Shown: positions 33,755-41,636 of the stretch, one piece after another
Position numbering within the stretch: the stretch's first letter is position 1
Layout of the letters: each line of letters begins with the position of its first letter
Source of the DNA: an uncultured Oscillospiraceae bacterium
Lineage (GTDB): Bacteria; Bacillota; Clostridia; Oscillospirales; Acutalibacteraceae
Assembly (NCBI GenBank): GCA_900543305.1
Contig: UQQZ01000008.1
Location: forward strand, 1-51,231
Direction of reading: 5' to 3'
DNA length: 51,231 bases
Notes under the pieces: model-generated
Databases searched by the model: none
The model's input: only the letters and a program-made list of their open reading frames with translations
Told to the model about the DNA's origin: nothing
Program-made: the position numbers and the translations under genes

Positions 33755-34402
33755 ATGTATCACTTTTTCGCCATGTTATCCCGGATGAAATACATCAACC
33801 GTTGGGGACTGATGCGCAACACCCGCAGCGAGAACATCTGTGAGCACAGCCTGGAGGTGGCCCTGGTGGCCCACGCTCTGGCTACCATCGGCAATCAGAA
33901 ATTTGGGAAGAACCTGGATCCGGAGCGGGCAGCCATGCTGGCGGTGCTCCACGACGCCTCGGAGATCATCACCGGGGACATGCCCACCCCGGTGAAATAC
34001 CATTCCGAGGAAATCCGCAAGGCTTACGCAGAGGTGGAGGATCTGGCGGTGGAGCACCTGGTATCCATGCTGCCGGAGGACCTTCGAGGGGAATACCGGG
34101 CTATCATGACCATGAGCGGAGAGAAAGACCAGGAACTCAAGCCCTTGGTGAAGGCGGCAGACCGGATTTCCGCGGTGATCAAATGCGTGGAGGAACGGCG
34201 CAGCGGCAACCGGGATTTTTCCCAGGCGGAACAGACCATCACCCAATCCATCAAGGACATGGCTCTGCCGGAAGCGGACTACTTCATGGAGGAATTCCTG
34301 CCCTCCTATGGGCTCACCATTGAGGAACAGGATTACACCCGGGAAGCGGGATTAAAGTTTTCGGAATCGTCACAAATGGTGTTTTCAAAAGTATTAAAAT
34401 AA
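33755..34402 (+). CDS. HD-domain 5'-deoxynucleotidase, YfbR-like
   Basis: 215 residues. YfbR-type enzymes dephosphorylate deoxyribonucleoside 5'-monophosphates, using a divalent metal. Metal-binding residues are visible as EHSLEVA (His near 34), the HD pair in LHDASEIITGDMPTPVKY (about 65-82) and a downstream Asp in KAADRISA. It starts with GGGGGGAGCGG before the ATG. It heads a same-strand row with dus, polA, rlmA and a phosphatase. Confidence 0.85.
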   Translation: MYHFFAMLSRMKYINRWGLMRNTRSENICEHSLEVALVAHALATIGNQKFGKNLDPERAAMLAVLHDASEIITGDMPTPVKYHSEEIRKAYAEVEDLAVEHLVSMLPEDLRGEYRAIMTMSGEKDQELKPLVKAADRISAVIKCVEERRSGNRDFSQAEQTITQSIKDMALPEADYFMEEFLPSYGLTIEEQDYTREAGLKFSESSQMVFSKVLK

Positions 34403-34467
34403 AACGAGAGGGAAAGCGCGTTGGGGTGTTTTCCGTCCCGAAGATTCAACCAGAAAAGGAACAGTTT

Positions 34468-35445
34468 ATGAAGATCGGCAACATTGAAATTCAAGGCCGG
34501 GCGGCCCTGGCCCCCATGGCCGGTGTCACCGACGGCGCTTACCGCAGACTCTGCAGGGAGTTTGGGGCGGCCTACACGGTCACCGAGATGGTCAGCGCCC
34601 GAGCCATTCAGTACAACTATCAGAAGACTGCCCAGCTGGCAGACACTTCCGGGGACCAGCCCCCCGTATTTCTCCAGCTCTTTGGCAGCGATCCCTTCGA
34701 CTTTGGGCTGGCCGCCAAAAAGGTGGGAGAATTCGGCCCTGACGGGATCGACATCAACATGGGGTGCCCGGTGCCCAAAGTGGCAGGCAACGGAGCAGGC
34801 AGTGCCCTGATGAAAACCCCCGACCGCTGCGCATCCATTGTGGCGGCGGTAAAGGAGCACACAGACCTACCCGTCACCGTAAAAATGCGGGCCGGCTGGG
34901 ATGAGGATCACAAAAACGCCGTAGAGGTGGCCAAGCTGTGCGAACGGGCTGGAGCCGACGCGGTGTGTGTTCACGGCAGAACCAGGGACCAGATGTACCA
35001 GGGCAGGGCTGACTGGGACATTATCCGGGCGGTAAAGGAAGCGGTTTCCATTCCGGTGATCGGCAATGGGGACGTGGTGGACGCCCAGTCTGCCTGCAAG
35101 CTGCTGGACTACACCGGCTGCGACATGGTGATGGTGGGCCGGGGTGCCCTGGGGAATCCCTGGGTGTTCCGGGAGATCAACGCCTATCTCACCGATTCCT
35201 GCCGGATCCTGTTTCCCCCGGGAATCGCCCAGCGGATTGTGGTGATCAAACGCCACATGGACGCCCTCTGTGCCCTCAAAGGGGAGCACCGGGGCATGCG
35301 GGAGGCCAGAAAGCATGTGGGCTGGTATCTCAAGGGCATCCGGGGGGCGGCGGAGTTTCGCCGCCGGGCCGGGGAGCTGTGCACCTTGGCGGATCTGGAT
35401 CTACTGTTGCGAGACGTGTACCTGGCCAATCAGGGGGAAGAATAA
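34468..35445 (+). CDS. dusB: tRNA-dihydrouridine synthase
   Basis: Reduces uridines in the tRNA D loop with FMN and NADPH. 325 residues. A TIM-barrel start LAPMAGVTDGAYR (12-24), the catalytic cysteine in NMGCPVPKV (about 99), the catalytic-site pattern VHGRTRDQMYQG and the FMN phosphate-binding GNGDVVD and GRGALGNPW blocks are present, as in DusB. The start is the ATG at 34468 with AAAGGA 7 nt upstream; an in-frame GTG at 34426 has no site. polA follows after 39 nt. Confidence 0.93.
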   Translation: MKIGNIEIQGRAALAPMAGVTDGAYRRLCREFGAAYTVTEMVSARAIQYNYQKTAQLADTSGDQPPVFLQLFGSDPFDFGLAAKKVGEFGPDGIDINMGCPVPKVAGNGAGSALMKTPDRCASIVAAVKEHTDLPVTVKMRAGWDEDHKNAVEVAKLCERAGADAVCVHGRTRDQMYQGRADWDIIRAVKEAVSIPVIGNGDVVDAQSACKLLDYTGCDMVMVGRGALGNPWVFREINAYLTDSCRILFPPGIAQRIVVIKRHMDALCALKGEHRGMREARKHVGWYLKGIRGAAEFRRRAGELCTLADLDLLLRDVYLANQGEE

Positions 35446-35484
35446 GCGTTAAACCATTGTTAGCGAGAAAGGAATGCCTTAACG

Positions 35485-38052
35485 ATGAAACTCTTAGTAT
35501 TGGACGGCAACAGCATCTTGAACCGGGCATTTTACGGGATCAAGCTGCTCACCACCAAGTCCGGGGATTACACCAACGGCATCTACGGCTTTCTCACCAT
35601 GTTGAAAAAGCTTTTAGACGAGACTGCCCCGGACGGGGTGGCCATTGCCTTTGACCGGAAGGCGCCCACCTTCCGCCACAAGGCCTACGCGGGCTACAAG
35701 GCCAACCGGAAGGGAATGCCTCCGGAGCTGGCCCAGCAGCTGCCCGTGCTCCAGGACCTGCTCACGGCCCTGGGCTATCAAATTGTCTCCTGCGAAGGCT
35801 GGGAGGCAGACGATATTCTGGGCACGCTTTCCGCCGCCTGCGAAGGTAGCGGAAACAGCTGTCTCATCGCTACCGGAGACCGGGACAGTTTGCAGCTGGT
35901 ATCTCCGGAGACCACGGTGCGCCTGGCCACCACCAAATTTGGTCAGCCCCAGGTGACCCTGTACGATGTGGAGAAGATCCGTGAGGAATACGGTGTGACG
36001 CCCCGTCAGATGATCGATCTGAAAGCCCTTCAGGGAGACACGTCCGACTGTATCCCAGGAGTGGCGGGAATCGGTCCCAAAGGGGCGGGAGACCTGATTC
36101 AGAAATACGGCAGCGTCCAGTATCTGTACGATCATTTGGAGGAGCTGGAGATCAAGCCCGGTGTGAAGGCAAAACTGGAAAAATCCCGGGACAACGCTTT
36201 CTTAAGCTACGATCTGGGCACCATCCGCCGGGACGCTCCCATTGATACGGACCTGTCCCACTATGTGAAGGGAGAAGGGGATCCCCAAAAGGCCGCAGGG
36301 ATCATGGTGAAATTGGAACTTTTCTCTCTATTGGAAAAATACGGCCTGAACGGCAGCGCCGCCCCTCAAGGGAATGTGCCTTCCGCCCAACGGCCTCAGG
36401 TCCGGGAGTACCGGGACGGAGCGCCCTTGCTGCCCCAGCTGGAAGACCAAGGGGAGGCTGTCTTTTATGCCCAGTGGCAGGGTGGGGATCTGGAAAACCT
36501 GGTATTTTCCCTGGGAGGGGAATTGCACCGAGTTAAGCCGGACCCGGCTTTTTTGCGGGCGTTTTTCCAAAACGACAGAATCCGGAAAATCACCCATGAC
36601 GCCAAGCCCTTGCATCGGAAGGCCCTTTCTCTGGGATGCAAAATGGAAAATGTCCGGATGGATACGGCTCTGGCGGGGTATTTGCTGAATCCCTCCGCTT
36701 CCGGTTACGACGTGGAGCGGTTGGCGGCGGAATACGGGGTTGCCTTGCCGGACTTTGAGGATCCGGAGCTCAATGCAGGGGCGGCTCTGCCGGCTCTGGC
36801 GGAAGCTCTTTCCAAAGCCATCCGGGAAAACGGACAGGAGGAACTTCTTTCCACCATTGAGATCCCTCTGTCCTATGTGCTGGCCCAGATGGAGCAGGTG
36901 GGATTCTATGTGGATCGGGACAGCATTGAGGCCTATGGGAAAGAGCTGGAAAAACAGGTGCAATCCCTGCACGATTCCATCATCCAGCAGGTAGGGTACG
37001 AGTTCAACATCAACTCCCCCAAGCAGCTGGGAGAGGCCTTGTTCGGCAAGCTGGGCCTGCCTCACGGGAAAAAGACAAAAAGCGGCTGGTCCACCAATGC
37101 GGATGTACTGGAAGAACTCCGGTACCTGCATCCGGTGGTTGATGAGGTGCTCCGGTACCGGACGGTGGCCAAGCTGAAGTCCACATACTGTGACGGCCTG
37201 CTGAAGGTGATCGGTCCCGACGGGCGGATTCACTCCAGCTTTAACCAGACGGAAACCCGTACCGGCCGGATTTCCAGCACGGAGCCCAATCTGCAGAACA
37301 TTCCCGTGCGCACCCCCATTGGCCGAGAGCTGCGGAAATTCTTTGCGGCGGAGAAAGGGGTCCTGGTAGACGCGGACTACTCTCAGATTGAGCTGCGGGT
37401 GCTGGCCCATGTGGCCAATGACCAGGCCATGCGGGAGGACTTTCTGGAAGGCCGGGACATCCACACCTCCACGGCGGCCAGAGTGTTCGGTATGCCCCAG
37501 GAGCTGGTCACCAGCGAAATGCGATCCAAGGCAAAAGCGGTAAACTTCGGCATTGTCTACGGAATCGGCGCTTTTTCCCTTTCCAAGGACATCGGCGTCA
37601 CCCGGAAGGAAGCCGATGCGTATATCAAGGAATACCTGCGCAACTATGCGGGAGTGGACGCCTACATGAAGCAGGTGGTGGAAGAAGCCAAGGAACGGGG
37701 CTATGTGGAAACCCTATTTGGCCGGCGGCGCTATCTGCCGGAGCTGAAAAGCACCAACTTCAACATGCGGGCTTTTGGGGAGCGGGTGGCTCGGAACATG
37801 CCCATCCAGGGCACTGCGGCGGACATCATCAAAATTGCCATGATCCGTGTCAGCGACCGCCTGGAGCGGGAAGGCCTCAAGGCCCGGTTGATTCTCCAGG
37901 TCCACGACGAATTGATTGTGGAATGCCCCGAAGAGGAGCGGGACCGGGTAAAAGAGCTTTTGACCCAGGAGATGGAAGGGGCGGTGTCCCTGTCCGTTCC
38001 CATGGTGGCCGAGGCGGAATCCGGCCGCACCTGGTATGACGCCAAGGGGTGA
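35485..38052 (+). CDS. polA: DNA polymerase I
   Basis: 855 residues. The N-terminal 5' nuclease (to about 290) has the acidic and helix-hairpin-helix blocks (GWEADDILGT, QGDTSDCIPGVAGIGPKGA). The middle domain (about 310-460) lacks the DxE of exonuclease motif I and has HDAKPLHRK in place of motif II, so proofreading is most likely absent, as in the Bacillus and Thermus enzymes. The polymerase domain has motif A DYSQIELRVLAH, motif B RSKAKAVNFGIVYG and motif C LQVHDEL. GAAAGGA lies 11 nt before the ATG. The rRNA methylase gene starts 4 nt after its stop. Confidence 0.97.
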   Translation: MKLLVLDGNSILNRAFYGIKLLTTKSGDYTNGIYGFLTMLKKLLDETAPDGVAIAFDRKAPTFRHKAYAGYKANRKGMPPELAQQLPVLQDLLTALGYQIVSCEGWEADDILGTLSAACEGSGNSCLIATGDRDSLQLVSPETTVRLATTKFGQPQVTLYDVEKIREEYGVTPRQMIDLKALQGDTSDCIPGVAGIGPKGAGDLIQKYGSVQYLYDHLEELEIKPGVKAKLEKSRDNAFLSYDLGTIRRDAPIDTDLSHYVKGEGDPQKAAGIMVKLELFSLLEKYGLNGSAAPQGNVPSAQRPQVREYRDGAPLLPQLEDQGEAVFYAQWQGGDLENLVFSLGGELHRVKPDPAFLRAFFQNDRIRKITHDAKPLHRKALSLGCKMENVRMDTALAGYLLNPSASGYDVERLAAEYGVALPDFEDPELNAGAALPALAEALSKAIRENGQEELLSTIEIPLSYVLAQMEQVGFYVDRDSIEAYGKELEKQVQSLHDSIIQQVGYEFNINSPKQLGEALFGKLGLPHGKKTKSGWSTNADVLEELRYLHPVVDEVLRYRTVAKLKSTYCDGLLKVIGPDGRIHSSFNQTETRTGRISSTEPNLQNIPVRTPIGRELRKFFAAEKGVLVDADYSQIELRVLAHVANDQAMREDFLEGRDIHTSTAARVFGMPQELVTSEMRSKAKAVNFGIVYGIGAFSLSKDIGVTRKEADAYIKEYLRNYAGVDAYMKQVVEEAKERGYVETLFGRRRYLPELKSTNFNMRAFGERVARNMPIQGTAADIIKIAMIRVSDRLEREGLKARLILQVHDELIVECPEEERDRVKELLTQEMEGAVSLSVPMVAEAESGRTWYDAKG

Positions 38053-38056
38053 GTCC

Positions 38057-38896
38057 ATGGAAGAACAGTTGGATTTTTGCTGCCCCATCTGCGGAGGGAC
38101 CTTGTCCCGGCGGGATCACGCGGCAGTGTGTGTGAAAGGTCACAGCTTTGACGTGGCCCGGCAGGGATATGTGCACTTGCTTCCTTCGGACAAGATGCAT
38201 TCCAAATTGCCTGGGGACACCAAGGAGATGGTGGCCAGCCGCCGGCGGTTTCTGGAAGGAGGCTACTACGGGCTGTTCCGGGAAACCCTCTGCCGGTTGG
38301 CAGGGGAGTGTGCACAAGCGCTGGGATCTCCGGAAGGGGAGGGACTTTTCCTGTGTGACGCCGGCTGCGGTGAGGGGTACTACACCGGCGCACTGGCAAA
38401 AGCCTTGCCCCAAGCCCGGGTGTGCGGGTTTGACATTTCCAAGCTGGCGGTGAAGGCCGCAGCAGGGAAATACAAAGGGATTTCCTTTGGAGTGGCCAGC
38501 TCCTTTTCCATTCCTTTGAGGACGGGGCAGGTGCAGATTTTGACGGATGTATTTTCTCCCCTGGCGGAAGGGGAGTTTGCCCGGGCGGTGGCGCCGGGAG
38601 GATATTTCCTCTACGCGGTTCCGGGACCCAGGCATCTTTGGGGGCTCAAGGAGATCTTGTATCAGGAGCCCTACGAAAACCCTTACCGGGAAACCCAATA
38701 TGAGGGGTTTCGGTTTCTCAAACGGGAGGCGGTGCGTGGGGAGATCCGTCTGCCGGACGGAGAAACGGCGAAAGATTTGTTCGCCATGACCCCCTACTAT
38801 TGGAAAACGGGCAGAGAGGGCGTGGCCAGACTGGAAGAACGGGGAGGCTTCCAGACAGAGATTGCCTTTGATTTTCTGCTGTATCAAAAAATATAA
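38057..38896 (+). CDS. rlmA: 23S rRNA (guanine-N1)-methyltransferase, RlmA family
   Basis: 279 residues. It methylates a guanine in helix 35 of 23S rRNA (G745 in E. coli RlmA-I, G748 in the Gram-positive RlmA-II). The N-terminal zinc site is CPIC (9-12 region) with CVKGH further on; the SAM-binding motif is LCDAGCGEGYY (about 96-106), preceded by the family-typical GDTKEMVASRRRFLE. The start is the ATG at 38057, behind AAGGGGTGAG at the polA stop; an in-frame ATG at 38036 lies within polA. Confidence 0.87.
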   Translation: MEEQLDFCCPICGGTLSRRDHAAVCVKGHSFDVARQGYVHLLPSDKMHSKLPGDTKEMVASRRRFLEGGYYGLFRETLCRLAGECAQALGSPEGEGLFLCDAGCGEGYYTGALAKALPQARVCGFDISKLAVKAAAGKYKGISFGVASSFSIPLRTGQVQILTDVFSPLAEGEFARAVAPGGYFLYAVPGPRHLWGLKEILYQEPYENPYRETQYEGFRFLKREAVRGEIRLPDGETAKDLFAMTPYYWKTGREGVARLEERGGFQTEIAFDFLLYQKI

Positions 38897-38953
38897 TGGC
38901 CGGGAGCCGGGAGAAACCGGCGCCGGATGGACCTATAGAAAGGAAGGACTGTT

Positions 38954-39412
38954 TTGAAAATATTGTTCGTCTGCACGGGGAATACCTGCCGCAGTCCCAT
39001 GGCGGAGGGAATCTTCCGCGGGATGATGCGGCGCATTGGCATGGAAGACAAGGTGCTCTGCCAGAGCGCGGGGCTTTCGGCAGTGGATGGAATGCCGGTA
39101 TCGGAAAACGCGGTGAAGGTGTGCCGGGAGATCGACATCGACATTTCGGATCACACCGCCCGGCGGATTACCGGGGAGGAACTGCCCATTTGGGATCTCT
39201 ATTTTCCCATGTCCAAAACCCACGGTTACATTCTGGAACAGGCCGGTGTGCCCCAGACGAAGATCTACATTCCCAAGTACATAGCTGACCCCTACGGGCA
39301 GGATTTGGAGGCCTACCGGCAGTGCCGGAACAAGCTGGCCAGCCAGTTGGAAATCTTTTATCAGGAATTCGTCACCAGGCTTCTGGTGTTTGACAGAACC
39401 ATCCAATCGTGA
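38954..39412 (+). CDS. Low-molecular-weight protein-tyrosine phosphatase
   Basis: 152 residues. The P-loop CTGNTCRS (Cys7 nucleophile, Arg13) is at the N terminus, and the general acid lies in the DPY motif (ADPYGQD, about 118), the exact layout of the family. In Firmicutes relatives include arginine and tyrosine phosphatases (YwlE, YfkJ); the CTGNTCRSPMAE start is typical of the YwlE arginine-phosphatase branch, where Thr after Asn is decisive, so protein-arginine phosphatase activity is plausible. The start is TTG at 38954 with AAAGGAAGG upstream. Confidence 0.88.
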   Translation: MKILFVCTGNTCRSPMAEGIFRGMMRRIGMEDKVLCQSAGLSAVDGMPVSENAVKVCREIDIDISDHTARRITGEELPIWDLYFPMSKTHGYILEQAGVPQTKIYIPKYIADPYGQDLEAYRQCRNKLASQLEIFYQEFVTRLLVFDRTIQS

Positions 39413-39421
39413 TGGGACCGG

Positions 39422-39473
39422 AAAAGCGCTGAACTGACGTCCCGGAAAACGGGGCGGAGTTTGGCGCTTTTTT
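39422..39473 (+). terminator. Terminator of the nucleotidase-dus-polA-rlmA-phosphatase row
   Basis: AAAAGCGC-AACT pairs with AGTT-GCGCTTTT, enclosing a second hairpin, with six T. Confidence 0.85.
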
Positions 39474-39515
39474 GGCGGAAAACCTGGCATTGGGGGAGAA
39501 AATTCCACGGTGACC

Positions 39516-39544
39516 TTGAGTTTTCCCCCCGCGGAGTTTATAAT
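39516..39544 (+). promoter_or_regulatory. Promoter of the rimI-tsaD-ilvBN row
   Basis: -35 TTGAGT (39516-39521), 17-bp spacer, -10 TATAAT (39539-39544). A hairpin CAGGGG-TCCC/GGGA-CCCCTG (39560-39588) directly follows in the leader and may protect the 5' end. Confidence 0.75.
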
Positions 39545-39621
39545 AAAACAGACTGTTACCAGGGGCTCCCCGGCAAGCGGGACCCCTGAGAGAACAACGG
39601 AAAGGAAACGAGAAGGACAGC

Positions 39622-40077
39622 ATGAGGAAAATCGTCAGATTGCAAAAGGAGCACTGCGAGATCCTGGCAGAGCTGGAAAAGCTGTGTTTTTCCCGGCCCT
39701 GGAGCCAGAAGTCCATCGAAGACCAGGTGAATAACCCCCACGCCTTTTTTGTCACGGCGGTGGACGAGGAGAAAATTCTGGGGTACGGAGGAATGCATTG
39801 TTCCCACGGGGAATGCTACATCGACAATATCGCCGTGTTTGGCCACCATCGGAAAAAAGGGGTGGGGACCGCCATTGTGGAGGCGTTGATCCGGGAAGCC
39901 CAGCGGCGGAATTCGGAATTCATCTCCTTGGAAGTGCGCCCCTCCAATCAGGTGGCAGTACGGCTTTATACCCGATTGGGCTTTGTGGAGGAGGGACGCC
40001 GCCGAAACTTCTACACCGACCCCACCGAGGATGCTCTGATTCTGACGCGCCGTTTTGGAAAGGAGGGGGATCGATGA
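39622..40077 (+). CDS. rimI: Ribosomal-protein-alanine N-acetyltransferase
   Basis: 151-residue GNAT enzyme that acetylates the N terminus of ribosomal protein S18 and probably other proteins. The acetyl-CoA motif is HHRKKGVGTAIVEAL (about 75-89), preceded by YIDNIAVF and followed by LEVRPSNQVAVRLYTRLGF, as in RimI. GAAGGACAGC leads into the ATG. It overlaps tsaD by an ATGA, the classic rimI-tsaD pairing. Confidence 0.92.
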   Translation: MRKIVRLQKEHCEILAELEKLCFSRPWSQKSIEDQVNNPHAFFVTAVDEEKILGYGGMHCSHGECYIDNIAVFGHHRKKGVGTAIVEALIREAQRRNSEFISLEVRPSNQVAVRLYTRLGFVEEGRRRNFYTDPTEDALILTRRFGKEGDR

Positions 40078-41078
40078 TCCTGTTGGGGATAGAAAGTTCC
40101 TGTGACGAGACCGCGGCTTCCCTGGTGGAAGACGGGCGGAAGATTCTGTCTTCCGTAATCGCTTCCCAGGTAGAGGAACATAAGATTTACGGAGGCGTGG
40201 TACCGGAAATTGCCTCCCGCCGTCACAGCGAGGCGGTAGTGGGCGTGGTACAGGAGGCCCTGGAACAAGCGGGGAAAACCCTGGCCGACCTGGACGGCAT
40301 TGCCGTCACCTATGCGCCCGGACTCATTGGGGCTCTGCTGGTAGGAGTAAACTTTGCCAAGGGGCTGGCCCTTTCTACAGGGCTTCCCTTGATTCCCGTC
40401 CACCATCTTCGGGGCCATATCGCCTCCAACTACCTGAGCAACCCGGACCTGGAACCTCCTTTTTTATGCCTGGTGGTTTCGGGAGGTCATTCCCACATTG
40501 TGCTGGTGGAGGACTACACCCGGCTGAAAATCCTGGGCCGTACCCGGGATGACGCCGCGGGAGAAGCCTTCGACAAGGCTGCCCGGGCCATGGGAATCCC
40601 CTATCCGGGCGGGGTAGAGATGGACCGGATTGCGGAGGAAGGGGACGATTCCGCCTACCGGCTGCCCCATCCCCGGGTGGAGGGAGCGCCCCTGGATTTC
40701 AGCTTCTCCGGGTTGAAAACGGCGGTGCTGAATCTTTTAAATAACGCCCGGCAAAAGGGAGAGACAGTAAGTGTGCCCGACTTGTGCGCCTCTTACCGGA
40801 AAGCGGTGGTCACTTGCCTGACGGATAACTTTTTCCGGGCTGCCCAGGAAACGGGCATGAAGAAGCTGGCTGCAGCAGGGGGCGTCTCTGCCAACCGGCT
40901 GCTGCGCCGGGAACTGGAACGGATTTCCAAAGAGCGGGGATGCTCCCTGTATCTGCCGGAAAAATCTTTGTGCGGGGATAACGCCGCCATGATCGCGTCC
41001 CAGGGATACTATGAGTTTTTGGCCGGAAACACCGCGGGCATGGACTTGAACGCCTGTGCACAGCGGTCCATTGAATGA
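40074..41078 (+). CDS. tsaD: tRNA N6-threonylcarbamoyladenosine transferase subunit TsaD
   Basis: 334 residues. It transfers threonylcarbamoyl to A37 of ANN-reading tRNAs, together with TsaB and TsaE. ASKHA fold with the N-terminal GIESSCDETA (6-15), the metal-binding histidines in HHLRGH, the nucleotide loops VVSGGHSH and AAGGVSANRLLR and the late GDNAAMIA. The start is the ATG at 40074 within the rimI stop, with AAGGAGGGGG upstream; the frame is open far upstream inside rimI. Usual partners tsaB and tsaE are not in the window. Confidence 0.96.
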   Translation: MILLGIESSCDETAASLVEDGRKILSSVIASQVEEHKIYGGVVPEIASRRHSEAVVGVVQEALEQAGKTLADLDGIAVTYAPGLIGALLVGVNFAKGLALSTGLPLIPVHHLRGHIASNYLSNPDLEPPFLCLVVSGGHSHIVLVEDYTRLKILGRTRDDAAGEAFDKAARAMGIPYPGGVEMDRIAEEGDDSAYRLPHPRVEGAPLDFSFSGLKTAVLNLLNNARQKGETVSVPDLCASYRKAVVTCLTDNFFRAAQETGMKKLAAAGGVSANRLLRRELERISKERGCSLYLPEKSLCGDNAAMIASQGYYEFLAGNTAGMDLNACAQRSIE

Positions 41079-41091
41079 GGAGGTACATGTT

Positions 41092-41622
41092 ATGAAACGA
41101 CGGATCCTTGCCCTTTGCTGCGGGTTGGCCATGGCCTTGACCCTGACCGCCTGCGGAGGGACCCAGGGGGACACCTCCTCCGCCGGGGAAAGCCAGGCGG
41201 TGGAAACCTCTTCCCAGGTGGAAAGCTCTCAGCCTCAGCTGAAGCCGGAACCTCGGACCGCGGAGATTCCCCAGGAGTCCCAACAGGAGGAAAGCGCTTC
41301 TACGGGGGCCGCGGAGGTCCTGGCCCTGGTCCAGGAGGAGTCGGGAGCGGAAGCCGGATACGAGCCGCGAATCACCTTGTTTGAAGACGGCACTTTCCAG
41401 TTTTTCGTCTGCTACTATGACGGAACTTCCACCGTTTCCGGAACGTATGTGGAAAACGGCGGCGCCTATGTGCTTACCCCTACGGGAGACACTGCCCAGG
41501 GAACGGGGGCGTCCGGCGCCGGGGAAATGGAACTCGCTCCTTCGGGAGAGGGATATGTGTATTCCGGGGAACAACGGGGCCTGACCTGTGACGGGGCCGT
41601 GTTCCTGTCGGAGGAAGCTTGA
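41092..41622 (+). CDS. Small lipoprotein of unknown function
   Basis: 176 residues. A signal peptide ends in the lipobox LTAC (Cys about 21); a Ser/Gln/Glu-rich linker follows (about 25-75), then a compact beta-rich domain of roughly 100 residues (RITLFEDGTFQFFVCYYDG, SGTYVENGGAYVLTP). The pattern of short strands recalls small lipocalin-like or copper-resistance NlpE-like barrels, but no family can be named. The start is the ATG at 41092 (GAGGAGG upstream). It lies 13 nt after tsaD and 14 nt before ilvB, so it is co-transcribed with unrelated enzymes. Confidence 0.75.
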   Translation: MKRRILALCCGLAMALTLTACGGTQGDTSSAGESQAVETSSQVESSQPQLKPEPRTAEIPQESQQEESASTGAAEVLALVQEESGAEAGYEPRITLFEDGTFQFFVCYYDGTSTVSGTYVENGGAYVLTPTGDTAQGTGASGAGEMELAPSGEGYVYSGEQRGLTCDGAVFLSEEA

Positions 41623-41636
41623 GAGGGGGAGACAGT

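Noticed and set aside
39798..40073. N-terminal extension of tsaD into rimI
   Set aside because: TsaD proteins begin close to the GIESSCDETA motif, and the ATG at 40074 has AAGGAGG upstream.
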